The translations under genes and the position numbers were made by a program. Below the pieces are notes generated by a model that saw only the letters and a list, made by a program, of their open reading frames with translations, did not search any database and was not told the origin of the DNA. From positions 1 through 64,000 of the forward strand of contig JAZNKF010000063.1 in assembly GCA_045578425.1 (NCBI GenBank): a DNA stretch of 64,000 nucleotides, given 5' to 3'. The stretch is from RGIG3009 sp045578425 (lineage in GTDB: Bacteria; Bacillota; Clostridia; Oscillospirales; Acutalibacteraceae). Positions 53,847-61,508 of the stretch are shown here, one piece after another (the stretch's first letter is position 1; the number at the start of each line of letters is the position of its first letter).

Positions 53847-53860
53847 AAGTTTTCTCTCCG

Positions 53861-54805
53861 TTATTGTGGGTTGGCATAACCGGGGGTAGGATACCGACAA
53901 GAGGTATAATCACCGCTTGCTGTGTAGGCAACCGATTGGTTTTGCTCGGTGGGATAATACGAGATACCGGAGCAAAAATCACCTTCTGCCGTATATAATC
54001 CCAAAAAGGCGTCGTTACTGCCCAGCAGGAAATTAGTGTGGTATTCGCCACTCTTGGTATGCTTGTCTTTTTTGGAACAAAACACAATCAAATATCCGTC
54101 AGCGGGAAGAACGGTGTTTTTGGGGAATTGCCATTTTGTCACTTCACTTTTAGAGTCGGTCAAGTAATACCCGTCCAAAGAAATGTCATTTTGGGAAAAG
54201 TTATGGATTTCTATCCAGTCGTTGTAATCACCGTCTTCGTCGTGCAAAAAGTGAGAGTTGCGCGACATATATTCGGTGATACGTAATCCATTGGTTAAGT
54301 TAACGGACTGCGAACCCAGTATCATGCCGTTTTGGTTGTCGGCTTCGGGAGTGGGGGAGGCATACCACGCGAAATCCCCCGCGGCGTTCAAACCATAGGA
54401 CACGCCGGCAGGACTTTCCGGTACCGTAACCGTGTCCAGTAAATTCCCGTGCTTGTCGCTGAAAACCAGTGTTTCGCCCGCAGCGTTCAAATGAAACGGC
54501 AACGAAAGATGTGTGGCAGTGCTTTCACCCTTGTCGGCGTGTAACAGCAAAAAACCACCGGCGTCCAAGGTGATGTTGGGGAACATCCACTTACCGGGTG
54601 AGTCGGGGTCGTCGGAAAAAAAGCAACCTTTGAGTGAAACGGCATGAGAAGCGGTGTTGTAAAGCTCCACCCAGTCAGTGCCGCCGGCAAGTTGCACTTC
54701 GTTGATGCGAATGGGGGAAGTGTTCGGCGATGCTTTTCGGTTACATCCCGCACTGCAAGCAATAATGCTAATCATCAAACCAATACATAGTATCATGCGC
54801 CGCAT
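53861..54805 (-). CDS. Lipoprotein with two lamin-tail domains
   Basis: 314 residues. The signal peptide is MRRMILCIGLMISIIACSAGC with lipobox SAGC. Two LTD folds follow: IRINEVQLAGGTDWVELYNTAS (about 30-170) and LRITEYMSRNSHFLHDEDGDYNDWIEIHNFS (about 190-310). LTD domains in bacteria are thought to bind surface polymers or DNA, and no catalytic domain is present. It closely resembles the N-terminal half of the CotH protein encoded next, so the pair may have split or duplicated from one ancestor. Its start is ATG 54805 after GGCGGGAAG. Confidence 0.87.
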   Translation of the reverse strand: MRRMILCIGLMISIIACSAGCNRKASPNTSPIRINEVQLAGGTDWVELYNTASHAVSLKGCFFSDDPDSPGKWMFPNITLDAGGFLLLHADKGESTATHLSLPFHLNAAGETLVFSDKHGNLLDTVTVPESPAGVSYGLNAAGDFAWYASPTPEADNQNGMILGSQSVNLTNGLRITEYMSRNSHFLHDEDGDYNDWIEIHNFSQNDISLDGYYLTDSKSEVTKWQFPKNTVLPADGYLIVFCSKKDKHTKSGEYHTNFLLGSNDAFLGLYTAEGDFCSGISYYPTEQNQSVAYTASGDYTSCRYPTPGYANPQ

Positions 54806-54843
54806 AATCTTCCCGCCTTTCTCGTTTGTAAAATAATACATAT

Positions 54844-54872
54844 ATAATAACAAATCCACCGTATCAAATCAA
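54844..54872 (-). promoter_or_regulatory. Sigma-A promoter of the LTD-CotH operon
   Basis: Minus strand TTGATT (54872-54867), 17-nt spacer, TATTAT (54849-54844). It may also drive addBA by readthrough, as no terminator is seen between cotH and addB. Confidence 0.7.
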
Positions 54873-54932
54873 TAGTTTTCCTTAAATAAAAACCGCTTTG
54901 ATTTTACAGCTGAAAAAATTTTGAAAAAAAGC

Positions 54933-54961
54933 TTGACCTGTTGGCAAAAGTGTGGTAAACT
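54933..54961 (+). promoter_or_regulatory. Promoter of the rpmG-secE-nusG-rplKA operon
   Basis: TTGACC (54933-54938), 17-nt spacer, TAAACT (54956-54961). A leader of about 100 nt follows with a CGTT-TTTT-AACG hairpin and two CCC/GGG pairings before the rpmG ribosome site CGGAGG. Confidence 0.7.
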
Positions 54962-55067
54962 GTTTGTACCTCAAAAGGGGTTTATTTTTTTGCGCCGTTT
55001 TTTAACGACGTAAAAATCCCTGAGGGAGGCTCAAAAAACCCGCAAGGGAACTATCGGAGGTGCCGTT

Positions 55068-55217
55068 ATGAGAGTGAAAATCACATTAGCTTGCAGCGAA
55101 TGTAAGCAACGCAACTACAACACCATGAAGAACAAGAAGAATGACCCTGACAGACTGGAAATGAACAAATATTGTCGTTTCTGCCGCAAACACACTCTGC
55201 ACAAAGAAACCAAATAA
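55068..55217 (+). CDS. rpmG: 50S ribosomal protein L33
   Basis: 49 residues: starts MRVKITLACSECKQRNYNT and ends RKHTLHKETK. The zinc-binding pairs CSEC and CRFC are intact, so this is the Zn-containing (C+) form. ATCGGAGGTGCCGTT precedes the ATG at 55068. In Firmicutes rpmG commonly precedes secE-nusG, as here, and secE follows after 19 nt. No tRNA-Trp gene lies in this gap. Confidence 0.96.
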   Translation: MRVKITLACSECKQRNYNTMKNKKNDPDRLEMNKYCRFCRKHTLHKETK

Positions 55218-55236
55218 TTCGGAGAGGAGAACAGTT

Positions 55237-55680
55237 ATGCTATTTTGGGGATTTATTTTAGCGGTAGCCGCACTGTTAACGGTGCTTGTTACGTTCCTCA
55301 GCAGCTTGAACATCTTTTCCGACATCGGTGCCATGGGCATGAGTGCGTGGATTTCGCGTTTCTTTGCACCGGAGTTTCTGACAGGTAAAAAGATTTCTTT
55401 CTTTATTGCCGTAGTACTCTTGGTGGTTGGTATCATTATGTTTTTCGTCGGTCGTGCCCGCGCGGCAAAGAGCGGTGAAAGCGATGCCAAAACCGAAAAG
55501 AGCGTGAAGTTCCTTCGTGACTTGAAAGGTGAGTTCAAAAAAATCACATGGCCGACCTTCCCGAGTGTTGTGCGCAACACCGGCGTTACCTTGGCTTTGT
55601 GTGCTGTATTTGGTCTCATCATTTGTCTGATTGATCTTGGCTTGGGTCAGTTGATTAAACTGTTACTCACATTAGGCTGA
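55237..55680 (+). CDS. secE: Preprotein translocase subunit SecE, with N-terminal membrane extension
   Basis: 147 residues. The conserved SecE part is C-terminal (about 88-147): KSVKFLRDLKGEFKKITWPTFPSVVRNTGVTL followed by one membrane helix. Most Firmicute SecE proteins are about 60-75 residues with that part only. Here about 85 extra residues carry two more hydrophobic segments (about 3-25 and 54-72) and a charged linker. SecE stabilises SecY in the protein-export channel. AGGAG precedes the ATG. nusG follows after 15 nt. Confidence 0.92.
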   Translation: MLFWGFILAVAALLTVLVTFLSSLNIFSDIGAMGMSAWISRFFAPEFLTGKKISFFIAVVLLVVGIIMFFVGRARAAKSGESDAKTEKSVKFLRDLKGEFKKITWPTFPSVVRNTGVTLALCAVFGLIICLIDLGLGQLIKLLLTLG

Positions 55681-55695
55681 TAAGGAGGGAAATCC

Positions 55696-56217
55696 ATGGC
55701 TGATGAAGCAAAATGGTATGTGGTACATACCTATTCCGGCTATGAGAACAAGGTGGCAACCAATCTTGAAAAGATTGTGGAAAACCGCAAACTTCAAGAC
55801 TGGATTCACGAGATTTCCATTCCGACTGAAACAGTCACCGAAATCAAAGACGGTCAGAAAAAGGAAGTCGAGCGCAAAATTTTTCCCGGCTACGTGCTGG
55901 TAAAGATGGTCATGAGCGACGAATCCTGGTACGTGGTGCGCAACACGCGCGGTTGCACCGGTTTTGTCGGTCCCAACGGAAAACCCACACCGCTTACTGA
56001 GGCGGAAGTTGCCGCTTTGGGTGTGGAAAAACATTCTGTCGAAATCAACTATGCGGTGGGTGACATGGTCACCATCGTGGACGGTCCTTTGGAGAACTTC
56101 TCTGGCCGTGTAGATGAGATTGACAGCGAAAAGAACAAAGTCCGCGTAACCGTTTCCATGTTCGGCAGAGAAACCTCTGTGGAACTGGAACTGGACCAAG
56201 CGGAACTCATGGAATAA
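55696..56217 (+). CDS. nusG: Transcription termination/antitermination protein NusG
   Basis: 173 residues. The NGN domain (KWYVVHTYSGYENKVATNLEK, FPGYVLVKMVMSDESWYVVRNTRGCTGFVG) is followed by a KOW domain (GDMVTIVDGPLENFSGRVDEID). It binds RNA polymerase and links transcription to translation or Rho. AAGGAGGG precedes the ATG at 55696. Confidence 0.98.
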   Translation: MADEAKWYVVHTYSGYENKVATNLEKIVENRKLQDWIHEISIPTETVTEIKDGQKKEVERKIFPGYVLVKMVMSDESWYVVRNTRGCTGFVGPNGKPTPLTEAEVAALGVEKHSVEINYAVGDMVTIVDGPLENFSGRVDEIDSEKNKVRVTVSMFGRETSVELELDQAELME

Positions 56218-56363
56218 ACATAAGCGTTATTCCACACAAACAATGAGGTTCTGGGCAAACGCCCTTTCCTGTGCGTCGGACACTTTTCCGACTGTGGGAG
56301 GTGCAACGGCGAGCAGTTGCCGATATGCGCCGCCTTACCACAATTTTTGGAGGTGCAAGAAAA
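56218..56363 (+). promoter_or_regulatory. rplK leader: rplK leader with probable L1-binding element
   Basis: 146 nt between nusG and rplK. TGTGG (56293-56297) pairs with CCACA (56338-56342), with AGG/CCT inside, which gives the GTGGGAGG...ACCACA pattern often seen before rplK in Firmicutes. A separate hairpin GTCGGA-N6-TCCGAC lies just upstream (about 56276-56293). The likely role is feedback by L1 on the L11-L1 operon. This comes from pattern memory and position, not from alignment. Confidence 0.55.
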
Positions 56364-56789
56364 ATGGCTCAAAAGATTACCGGGTACATTAAACTGCAAA
56401 TTCCGGCGGGTAAAGCAACGCCGGCACCCCCTGTTGGTCCTGCGCTTGGTCAACACGGTGTGAACATTATGGCTTTTACGAAAGAATTTAACGAGCGCAC
56501 CAAGAACGACGCCGGCTTAATCATCCCTGTGGTGATTACCGTTTATGCCGACCGTTCCTTTACTTTCATCACAAAGACCCCTCCGGCAGCTGTCTTGATT
56601 AAGAAAGCTTGCGGCATCGAAACCGCTTCGGGTGTTCCGAACAAGACCAAAGTTGCCAAGATTACCAAGGAACAAGTCAAAAAGATTGCCGAAACCAAAA
56701 TGCCCGACTTGAATGCCGCTAACATCGAATCCGCCATGAGCATGGTGGCCGGTACGGCGCGCAGCATGGGTATCGAAGTTGTCGATTAA
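56364..56789 (+). CDS. rplK: 50S ribosomal protein L11
   Basis: 141 residues, exactly the usual length. The N-terminal domain KLQIPAGKATPAPPVGPALGQHGVNIM is the thiostrepton-region contact, and the C-terminal domain includes GTARSMGIEVVD. It is the substrate of PrmA, encoded at 58866. The start is ATG 56364 with TTGGAGGTG upstream; the longer frame from 56271 is leader sequence. Confidence 0.98.
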   Translation: MAQKITGYIKLQIPAGKATPAPPVGPALGQHGVNIMAFTKEFNERTKNDAGLIIPVVITVYADRSFTFITKTPPAAVLIKKACGIETASGVPNKTKVAKITKEQVKKIAETKMPDLNAANIESAMSMVAGTARSMGIEVVD

Positions 56790-56897
56790 TTTCGGTATGT
56801 TCCGGGTGGGAGGAACCACTAACTATTCCGATTTACCACTCATGCCAACCGCAGCTACTTGCTGTGTGGATGGTAACTATTAGGGAGGAAAAACCAA
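56790..56897 (+). promoter_or_regulatory. rplA leader: rplA leader with second GTGGGAGG element
   Basis: 108 nt between rplK and rplA. GTGG (56806-56809) pairs with CCAC (56816-56819) around GAGGAA, repeating the GTGGGAGG motif of the rplK leader. A longer stem around CAGC-TACTT-GCTG follows. A second L1 target in front of rplA would let L1 control its own translation separately. The role is inferred. Confidence 0.45.
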
Positions 56898-57587
56898 ATG
56901 AAACATGGTAAAAAATATGTCGATAGCGCAAAGCTTATCGACCGTAACGCACAATATGATGTCGCTGAAGCGTTAGACATCGCCGTTAAAACCGGCAAAG
57001 CCAAATTTGACGAAACCGTTGAAGTTCACGTTAAGTTGGGTGTTGACAGCCGTCACGCAGACCAACAAGTCCGCGGCGCTGTTGTGTTACCGCACGGAAC
57101 GGGTAAAAACCTGCGCGTGTTGGTATTTGCTAAAGAAGATAAACATCAAGCTGCTTTGGATGCCGGTGCTGATTTTGTCGGTGCTGACGAATTGGTTGCC
57201 AAAATCAACGGCGGTTGGATGGATTTCGACGTCGTGATTGCCAGCCCCGATATGATGGGCTTGGTTGGTCGCTTGGGTAAGGTGCTTGGTCCCCGTGGCT
57301 TGATGCCGACCCCCAAAGCCGGTACCGTTACCCCCGACGTGGCCAAAGCTGTTGCCGAAGCCAAAGCCGGTAAAATCGAATATCGTTTGGATAAAACCAA
57401 CATTATTCACTGCCCCATCGGTAAAGTTTCCTTTGGTGTGGAAAAATTGCAAGAAAACTTTGACGCTTTGTTGGGCGCCATCGTTCGTGCAAAACCCGCC
57501 GCTGCCAAAGGTCAATACATCCGCTCTTGCGTGGTAGCATCCACCATGGGCCCCGGTGTAAAAATCAACCCCGCCAAAGTTGGCTGA
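56898..57587 (+). CDS. rplA: 50S ribosomal protein L1
   Basis: 229 residues. Conserved segments are FDETVEVHVKLGVDSRHADQQVRGAVVLPHGTGK, GRLGKVLGPRGLMPTPKAGTV and YRLDKTNIIHCPIGK. It forms the L1 stalk at the E site and usually represses its own operon. TAGGGAGGAAAAACCAA precedes the ATG. Confidence 0.98.
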   Translation: MKHGKKYVDSAKLIDRNAQYDVAEALDIAVKTGKAKFDETVEVHVKLGVDSRHADQQVRGAVVLPHGTGKNLRVLVFAKEDKHQAALDAGADFVGADELVAKINGGWMDFDVVIASPDMMGLVGRLGKVLGPRGLMPTPKAGTVTPDVAKAVAEAKAGKIEYRLDKTNIIHCPIGKVSFGVEKLQENFDALLGAIVRAKPAAAKGQYIRSCVVASTMGPGVKINPAKVG

Positions 57588-57597
57588 TAAAAAGTTC

Positions 57598-57626
57598 TTG
57601 CTTTTTATCAAACCATCTGTTATAAT
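57598..57626 (+). promoter_or_regulatory. Sigma-A promoter of rplJ-rplL
   Basis: TTGCTT (57598-57603), 17-nt spacer, TATAAT (57621-57626). The -35 begins just after the rplA stop. Confidence 0.8.
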
Positions 57627-57631
57627 AACGG

Positions 57632-57774
57632 TTGCTGTTCTTCCACAGACAGTGGGTGTGCCGTTTGGTACTTAAAATCGCCCACCGAGGTTGTAACGGT
57701 AATGCGACGACAGCACTGTCGTAGTCGTGTTATCACCACCCTTTCTGTCTGTACGGCCGAAAGGGTGTTTTTTT
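57632..57774 (+). promoter_or_regulatory. rplJ leader: L10 leader RNA with terminal attenuator
   Basis: The region has the features of the ribosomal protein L10 leader: CCACAGACAGTGGGTG, then CTTAAAATCGCCCACCGAGGTT. It ends in a terminator hairpin, CACCCTTTC (57737-57745) with GAAAGGGTG (57759-57767), and seven T. The L10/L12 complex binds such leaders and reduces downstream expression, here probably by favouring the terminator ahead of rplJ. Confidence 0.85.
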
Positions 57775-57823
57775 AGGAAAAACGGCATGTTATCATCATA
57801 ATTACAGGAGGTGAAATGTTAAT

Positions 57824-58342
57824 ATGCCGAGTGAGCAAGTATTACAAGCAAAACAAGAGTTGGTAGCAGGCTTGACCGAAAGACTCAGCGCTGCCAAAGC
57901 CGGTGTGGTTGTGGATTATTCCGGAATCACCGTGGCAGACGATACCGCTCTTCGCCGCAAACTGCGTGAAGCAGGCGTGCAATACACGGTTGTGAAAAAC
58001 ACCTTGTTGGGCCGCGCTGCCGACAACGTTGGTTTGGGTGACTTAAAAGAGGTGCTGGAAGGCACCACCGCTATTGCCACTTCCGACAGCGATGAATTGG
58101 CCGCCGCCAAAGTGCTGTGCGAGTATGCCGAGAAGAACGATAACTTCAAAGTGAAAGCCGGTTTCTTTGAAGGCAAAGCCATTTCTGCCGAAACGGTAAA
58201 AGAACTTTCCAAAGTTCCGCCGAAAGAAGTCTTGTTGGCAATGTTCCTTGGTGGCTTGAACGCCACAGTGGCCGGTTTGGCCCGCGCGCTCAACGCTGTT
58301 GCTGAAAAGCAAGGCGAAGAAGCCGCTCCCGCAGAAGCGTAA
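57824..58342 (+). CDS. rplJ: 50S ribosomal protein L10
   Basis: 172 residues. The N-terminal RNA-binding domain includes AKAGVVVDYSGITVADDTALRRKLREAGVQYTVVKNTLLGRAA. The C-terminal helix that holds L12 dimers is about 140-165 (NATVAGLARALNAVAEKQGE). AGGAGGTGAAATGTTAAT precedes the ATG. It is behind the L10 leader attenuator. Confidence 0.98.
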   Translation: MPSEQVLQAKQELVAGLTERLSAAKAGVVVDYSGITVADDTALRRKLREAGVQYTVVKNTLLGRAADNVGLGDLKEVLEGTTAIATSDSDELAAAKVLCEYAEKNDNFKVKAGFFEGKAISAETVKELSKVPPKEVLLAMFLGGLNATVAGLARALNAVAEKQGEEAAPAEA

Positions 58343-58387
58343 TGACTGCCTATTTATTAAAAATTATTAAAATGGAGGAAAGTACTC

Positions 58388-58762
58388 ATGTCTGAAAAAG
58401 TTACTAACGTGCTTGAAGAAATCAAAGCATTAACTGTTCTCGAATTGAACGAATTGGTCAAAGCTATCGAAGAAGAATTCGGCGTTTCCGCCGCTGCTCC
58501 TGTTGCCGTTATGGCTGGTGGCGCTGCTCCGGCTGCTGCTGCTGAAGAAAAGAGCGAATTTGATGTTGTTCTCGCCGAAGCCGGCCCGAACAAAATCAAC
58601 GTTATCAAAGTGGTTCGCGAAATCACCGGTCTCGGCTTGAAAGAAGCCAAAGATATGGTTGACGGCGCTCCCAAAACCATCAAAGAAGCTGCCGGTAAAG
58701 ACGAAGCCGAAGAACTCAAGAAGAAACTTGAAGACGCCGGCGCCAAAGTCGAACTCAAATAA
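58388..58762 (+). CDS. rplL: 50S ribosomal protein L7/L12
   Basis: 124 residues. An N-terminal dimerisation domain (about 1-32), an Ala/Gly-rich hinge (AAAPVAVMAGGAAPAAAAEEK) and the C-terminal factor-binding domain (INVIKVVREITGLGLKEAKDMVDGAPK) are all present. It forms the stalk that recruits translation factors. ATGGAGGAAAGTACTC precedes the ATG at 58388. A terminator follows at 58774. Confidence 0.98.
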   Translation: MSEKVTNVLEEIKALTVLELNELVKAIEEEFGVSAAAPVAVMAGGAAPAAAAEEKSEFDVVLAEAGPNKINVIKVVREITGLGLKEAKDMVDGAPKTIKEAAGKDEAEELKKKLEDAGAKVELK

Positions 58763-58773
58763 GTTTGCTTTTC

Positions 58774-58805
58774 AAAAAGACGATGTAGCAATACATCGTC
58801 TTTTT
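58774..58805 (+). terminator. Terminator after rplL
   Basis: A 14-bp perfect stem, AAAAAGACGATGTA (58774-58787) with 58792-58805, GCAA tetraloop, T-run. Confidence 0.93.
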
Positions 58806-58827
58806 TCTTTCCTTTTTGCAAAAGGTA

Positions 58828-58836
58828 TGGTATACT
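58828..58836 (+). promoter_or_regulatory. Extended -10 promoter of prmA
   Basis: TGG followed by TATACT (58831-58836), with no good -35 at 17 nt. The start would be about 20 nt before the prmA ATG. Confidence 0.5.
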
Positions 58837-58865
58837 GATTGTGACAGAAAGGGAAGTGTTATAAC

Positions 58866-59789
58866 ATGGATTGGTTGGAAATTAAAATCCGTATTCCTGC
58901 CGAAAAAGTGGAGGAAGCTGCTGCCATTGCCAACATGGTAGTGCCGTACGGCATTTATATTGAAGATTACAGCGACTTGGAACAAGGCGCATGGGAAATT
59001 GCGCACATCGATTTGATTGATGAAGAGTTATTGCAGCAAGACCGCTCGGTGGCGTATATCCACGTGTATTTTGACCCGAGTGAGAACCCGGCAGAGGCGG
59101 TGGCTTTTTTGCAAGAACGTTTTGCCGCTGTGTCGATTCCTTGTAAAGTAGAAACCAATCACGTGCGGGAACAAGATTGGGCCAATAACTGGAAAAAGTA
59201 TTTTAAACCGTTGCCGGTGGGCAAAAAACTGCTGATTTGCCCTTCATGGGAAACGGTTGATAACACCGAAAAGCGCACGGTTCTTTCCATCGACCCCGGC
59301 ATGGCGTTTGGTACCGGTGGACACGATACTACCCGTATGGTGTTGGAAGCTATTGAGCCGTTGATTACGACCGATACAACGGTGTTGGATGTTGGTTGCG
59401 GCAGTGGTGTGCTGGCGATTGCGGCATTGTTGTTGGGCGCCAAAAACGCTTTGGGTGTGGACATTGACGAACTGGCCGTGAAAATGGCGGTAGAAAATGG
59501 CGAGAAGAATGGTTTATCTTCACCGCGGTACACTATTTTGCAAGGCGATTTGGTGCAAAAAGTTTCGGGAACATACGATTTAATTTTGGCAAACATTGTC
59601 GCAGATGCGATTTTGATGCTGTCACCGTCGATTCCCGCCTTTTTGAAACCGAACGGCACGTACATTGTATCGGGTATTCTTGACGAGCGCGGTGACGAAG
59701 TTGCAGATGCACTGACCGCTTGCGGTTTTTCGGTTTGTGAGCGATTGCAACAAGGCGGCTGGGTATGCCTTGTTTGCCGAAAGGGGTAA
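58866..59789 (+). CDS. prmA: Ribosomal protein L11 methyltransferase
   Basis: 307 residues. It trimethylates lysines of L11 (rplK product) using SAM. The N-terminal substrate-binding domain (about 1-90) is followed by EQDWANNWKKYFKP, DPGMAFGTGGHDTTRMVLE and the SAM motif VLDVGCGSGVLAIAALLLGA, then LILANIVADAI with the family's NI motif. It is followed 5 nt later by rsmE, the usual partner. Confidence 0.96.
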   Translation: MDWLEIKIRIPAEKVEEAAAIANMVVPYGIYIEDYSDLEQGAWEIAHIDLIDEELLQQDRSVAYIHVYFDPSENPAEAVAFLQERFAAVSIPCKVETNHVREQDWANNWKKYFKPLPVGKKLLICPSWETVDNTEKRTVLSIDPGMAFGTGGHDTTRMVLEAIEPLITTDTTVLDVGCGSGVLAIAALLLGAKNALGVDIDELAVKMAVENGEKNGLSSPRYTILQGDLVQKVSGTYDLILANIVADAILMLSPSIPAFLKPNGTYIVSGILDERGDEVADALTACGFSVCERLQQGGWVCLVCRKG

Positions 59790-59794
59790 CGTAT

Positions 59795-60520
59795 ATGTCA
59801 CGCTTTTTTGTTGCGCCGTTTGTGGGTAATACCGTTACTATCACAGGCGAAGATGCTCATCACATCCACCGTGTTTTGCGGATGCGCAAAGGTGACACGG
59901 TGACGGTTTGCGACGGTGTCGGCACCGATTACGAGTGCCGTATTACAGACCTTTCGGATGCGGCAGTGGATTTACAGGTGATAAACTGTATTCCCACTAC
60001 TTGTGAGCCTACCACCGCTGTAACCTTGTACCAAGGATTACCCAAAGGCGATAAAATGGAGTGGATTATCCAAAAATGTGTCGAAATCGGCATTACGCGT
60101 ATTGTACCGGTGGCTATGTCGCGCAGTGTGGTCAAACTCAATGTCACCGATGGAGAAAAGAAACAGAAGCGTTGGCAAAAAATAGCCGCCGGTGCCGCCG
60201 AACAAAGCGGCCGTGGTTGCATCCCCGAAGTGGCGGCCCCCATTTCCTTTTCACAGGCATTAGAACAACTGAAAAACGAGTATACTGTTACCTTTTATGA
60301 GGGTGGCGGACAACCGCTTTCTTCGTTGGTGGGGGCGGATACTCGCCAAATCTCGATTGTGATTGGCCCCGAAGGCGGCATCGAAACGGAAGAAATTGAA
60401 AAACTGCAACAAAACGGTGCTTTTGCAGCAACACTCGGCAAACGTATTTTGCGCTGTGAAACCGCACCATTGGTGGCATTGTCGGTGATTATGCAATTAA
60501 CGGAAAATTTGAATTTATGA
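59795..60520 (+). CDS. rsmE: 16S rRNA (uracil1498-N3)-methyltransferase
   Basis: 241 residues of the SPOUT class. The N-terminal PUA-like domain (about 1-70, with ITGEDAHHIHRVLRMRKGD) is followed by the trefoil-knot domain (VTLYQGLPKGDKMEWIIQKCVEIGI, ISIVIGPEGGIETEEIE, LGKRILRCETAPLVALSVI). AAAGGGG precedes the ATG. It is coupled with prmA in one transcript. Confidence 0.95.
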   Translation: MSRFFVAPFVGNTVTITGEDAHHIHRVLRMRKGDTVTVCDGVGTDYECRITDLSDAAVDLQVINCIPTTCEPTTAVTLYQGLPKGDKMEWIIQKCVEIGITRIVPVAMSRSVVKLNVTDGEKKQKRWQKIAAGAAEQSGRGCIPEVAAPISFSQALEQLKNEYTVTFYEGGGQPLSSLVGADTRQISIVIGPEGGIETEEIEKLQQNGAFAATLGKRILRCETAPLVALSVIMQLTENLNL

Positions 60521-60548
60521 TTGAAAACTGGCGAAAATATGATACAAT
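60521..60548 (+). promoter_or_regulatory. Promoter of the DUF1858 gene
   Basis: TTGAAA (60521-60526) directly after the rsmE stop, 16-nt spacer, TACAAT (60543-60548). Confidence 0.65.
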
Positions 60549-60579
60549 AGAAAAAGAATAGTAAAAAGGAGAGAAAACT

Positions 60580-60780
60580 ATGAAAATCACAAAAGATATG
60601 ATAATCGGCGATATTTTAGATATGGACCGTACCACCGCACCGTTTTTCTTGGAAATGGGCATGCATTGCTTGGGTTGTCCTTCGGCTCGCGGCGAAACGT
60701 TGGAACAAGCGTGTGCCGTTCACGGCGTAGACGCGGATGAGATGGTTGCCAAAATCAACGCGTATTTGGAAAGCAAATAA
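60580..60780 (+). CDS. DUF1858 domain protein
   Basis: 66 residues. It matches the DUF1858 family (also called hybrid-cluster-associated redox disulfide proteins): ITKDMIIGDILDM, PFFLEMGMHCLGCPSARGETLEQACAVHG. The CLGC pair is the presumed redox disulfide or metal site. Function is not established. AAAAGGAGAG precedes the ATG. It has its own promoter and terminator, so it is probably a single-gene unit. Confidence 0.9.
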   Translation: MKITKDMIIGDILDMDRTTAPFFLEMGMHCLGCPSARGETLEQACAVHGVDADEMVAKINAYLESK

Positions 60781-60815
60781 CGAAAAAGGCAGTTCTGCAC
60801 GAACTGCCTTTTTCG
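60781..60815 (+). terminator. Terminator after the DUF1858 gene
   Basis: A 15-bp perfect stem, CGAAAAAGGCAGTTC (60781-60795) with 60801-60815, TGCAC loop. It begins directly after the stop codon. The T-run is inside the stem. Confidence 0.85.
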
Positions 60816-60836
60816 TAAAAGAGGAAAAACAAACGT

Positions 60837-61508
60837 ATGTTAGATACTCGATTACAAACCGTAGCCTCGCTGGTGCGTACAGGTAGCCGTGTGGCAGACA
60901 TTGGCACAGACCATGCACTTTTGCCCGTATGGCTGGTACAAAATGGAATTTGTCCGTCAGCGATTGCTTCGGATATTGTCAAAGGCCCTGTCGCGGCGGC
61001 AACGAAAACGGTTTCTAATGCAGGGGAAACCGCACGCATTCAGGTGCGTTTAGGGGATGGTTTATCCACCGTATCGCCTGATGAAGTAGAGGATATTGTG
61101 ATTGCCGGCATGGGCGGGGAGACGATCGCTGCTATTTTGCAAGCGGCACCGTGGGTACAACAAGCGCGGTATCGGTTGATATTGCAACCCATGACTCGTG
61201 CCGAGGTACTGCGTCGGTATTTGTGGGATAACGGGTTTGACATTATCAGCGAGACACCGGTGCAAAAAGGACGGCATTGGTATACGGTTTTATGTGTCGA
61301 GTTTGTGGAAAAACGGCAATCATTACCCATGGCGGCGTATTACATTGGCCGTTTGTCTTCAAAAGATGGCGCGGCATATCTGCAAACCGTGCAGCGCCGC
61401 TTGGAAAAACAAAAAAAGGGGTCTCCTACCGCCGAATTGGAGCAATGTTTGCAACAAATAAAAGAGTATTGCAACGGCACATGGTCACCTTGGGAGGAAA
61501 TTGAATGA
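60837..61508 (+). CDS. trmK: tRNA (adenine22-N1)-methyltransferase
   Basis: 223 residues. The SAM motif is RVADIGTDHALLPVWLVQNG; IVIAGMGGETIAAIL and LILQPMTRAEVLRRYLWDNGF are typical of TrmK, and the C-terminal helical part is basic (RRLEKQKKG). It methylates N1 of A22 in the D-loop of some tRNAs. GAGGAAAAAC precedes the ATG. It overlaps the Nif3-like gene by 4 nt, the common trmK-nif3 pair of Firmicutes. Confidence 0.94.
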   Translation: MLDTRLQTVASLVRTGSRVADIGTDHALLPVWLVQNGICPSAIASDIVKGPVAAATKTVSNAGETARIQVRLGDGLSTVSPDEVEDIVIAGMGGETIAAILQAAPWVQQARYRLILQPMTRAEVLRRYLWDNGFDIISETPVQKGRHWYTVLCVEFVEKRQSLPMAAYYIGRLSSKDGAAYLQTVQRRLEKQKKGSPTAELEQCLQQIKEYCNGTWSPWEEIE

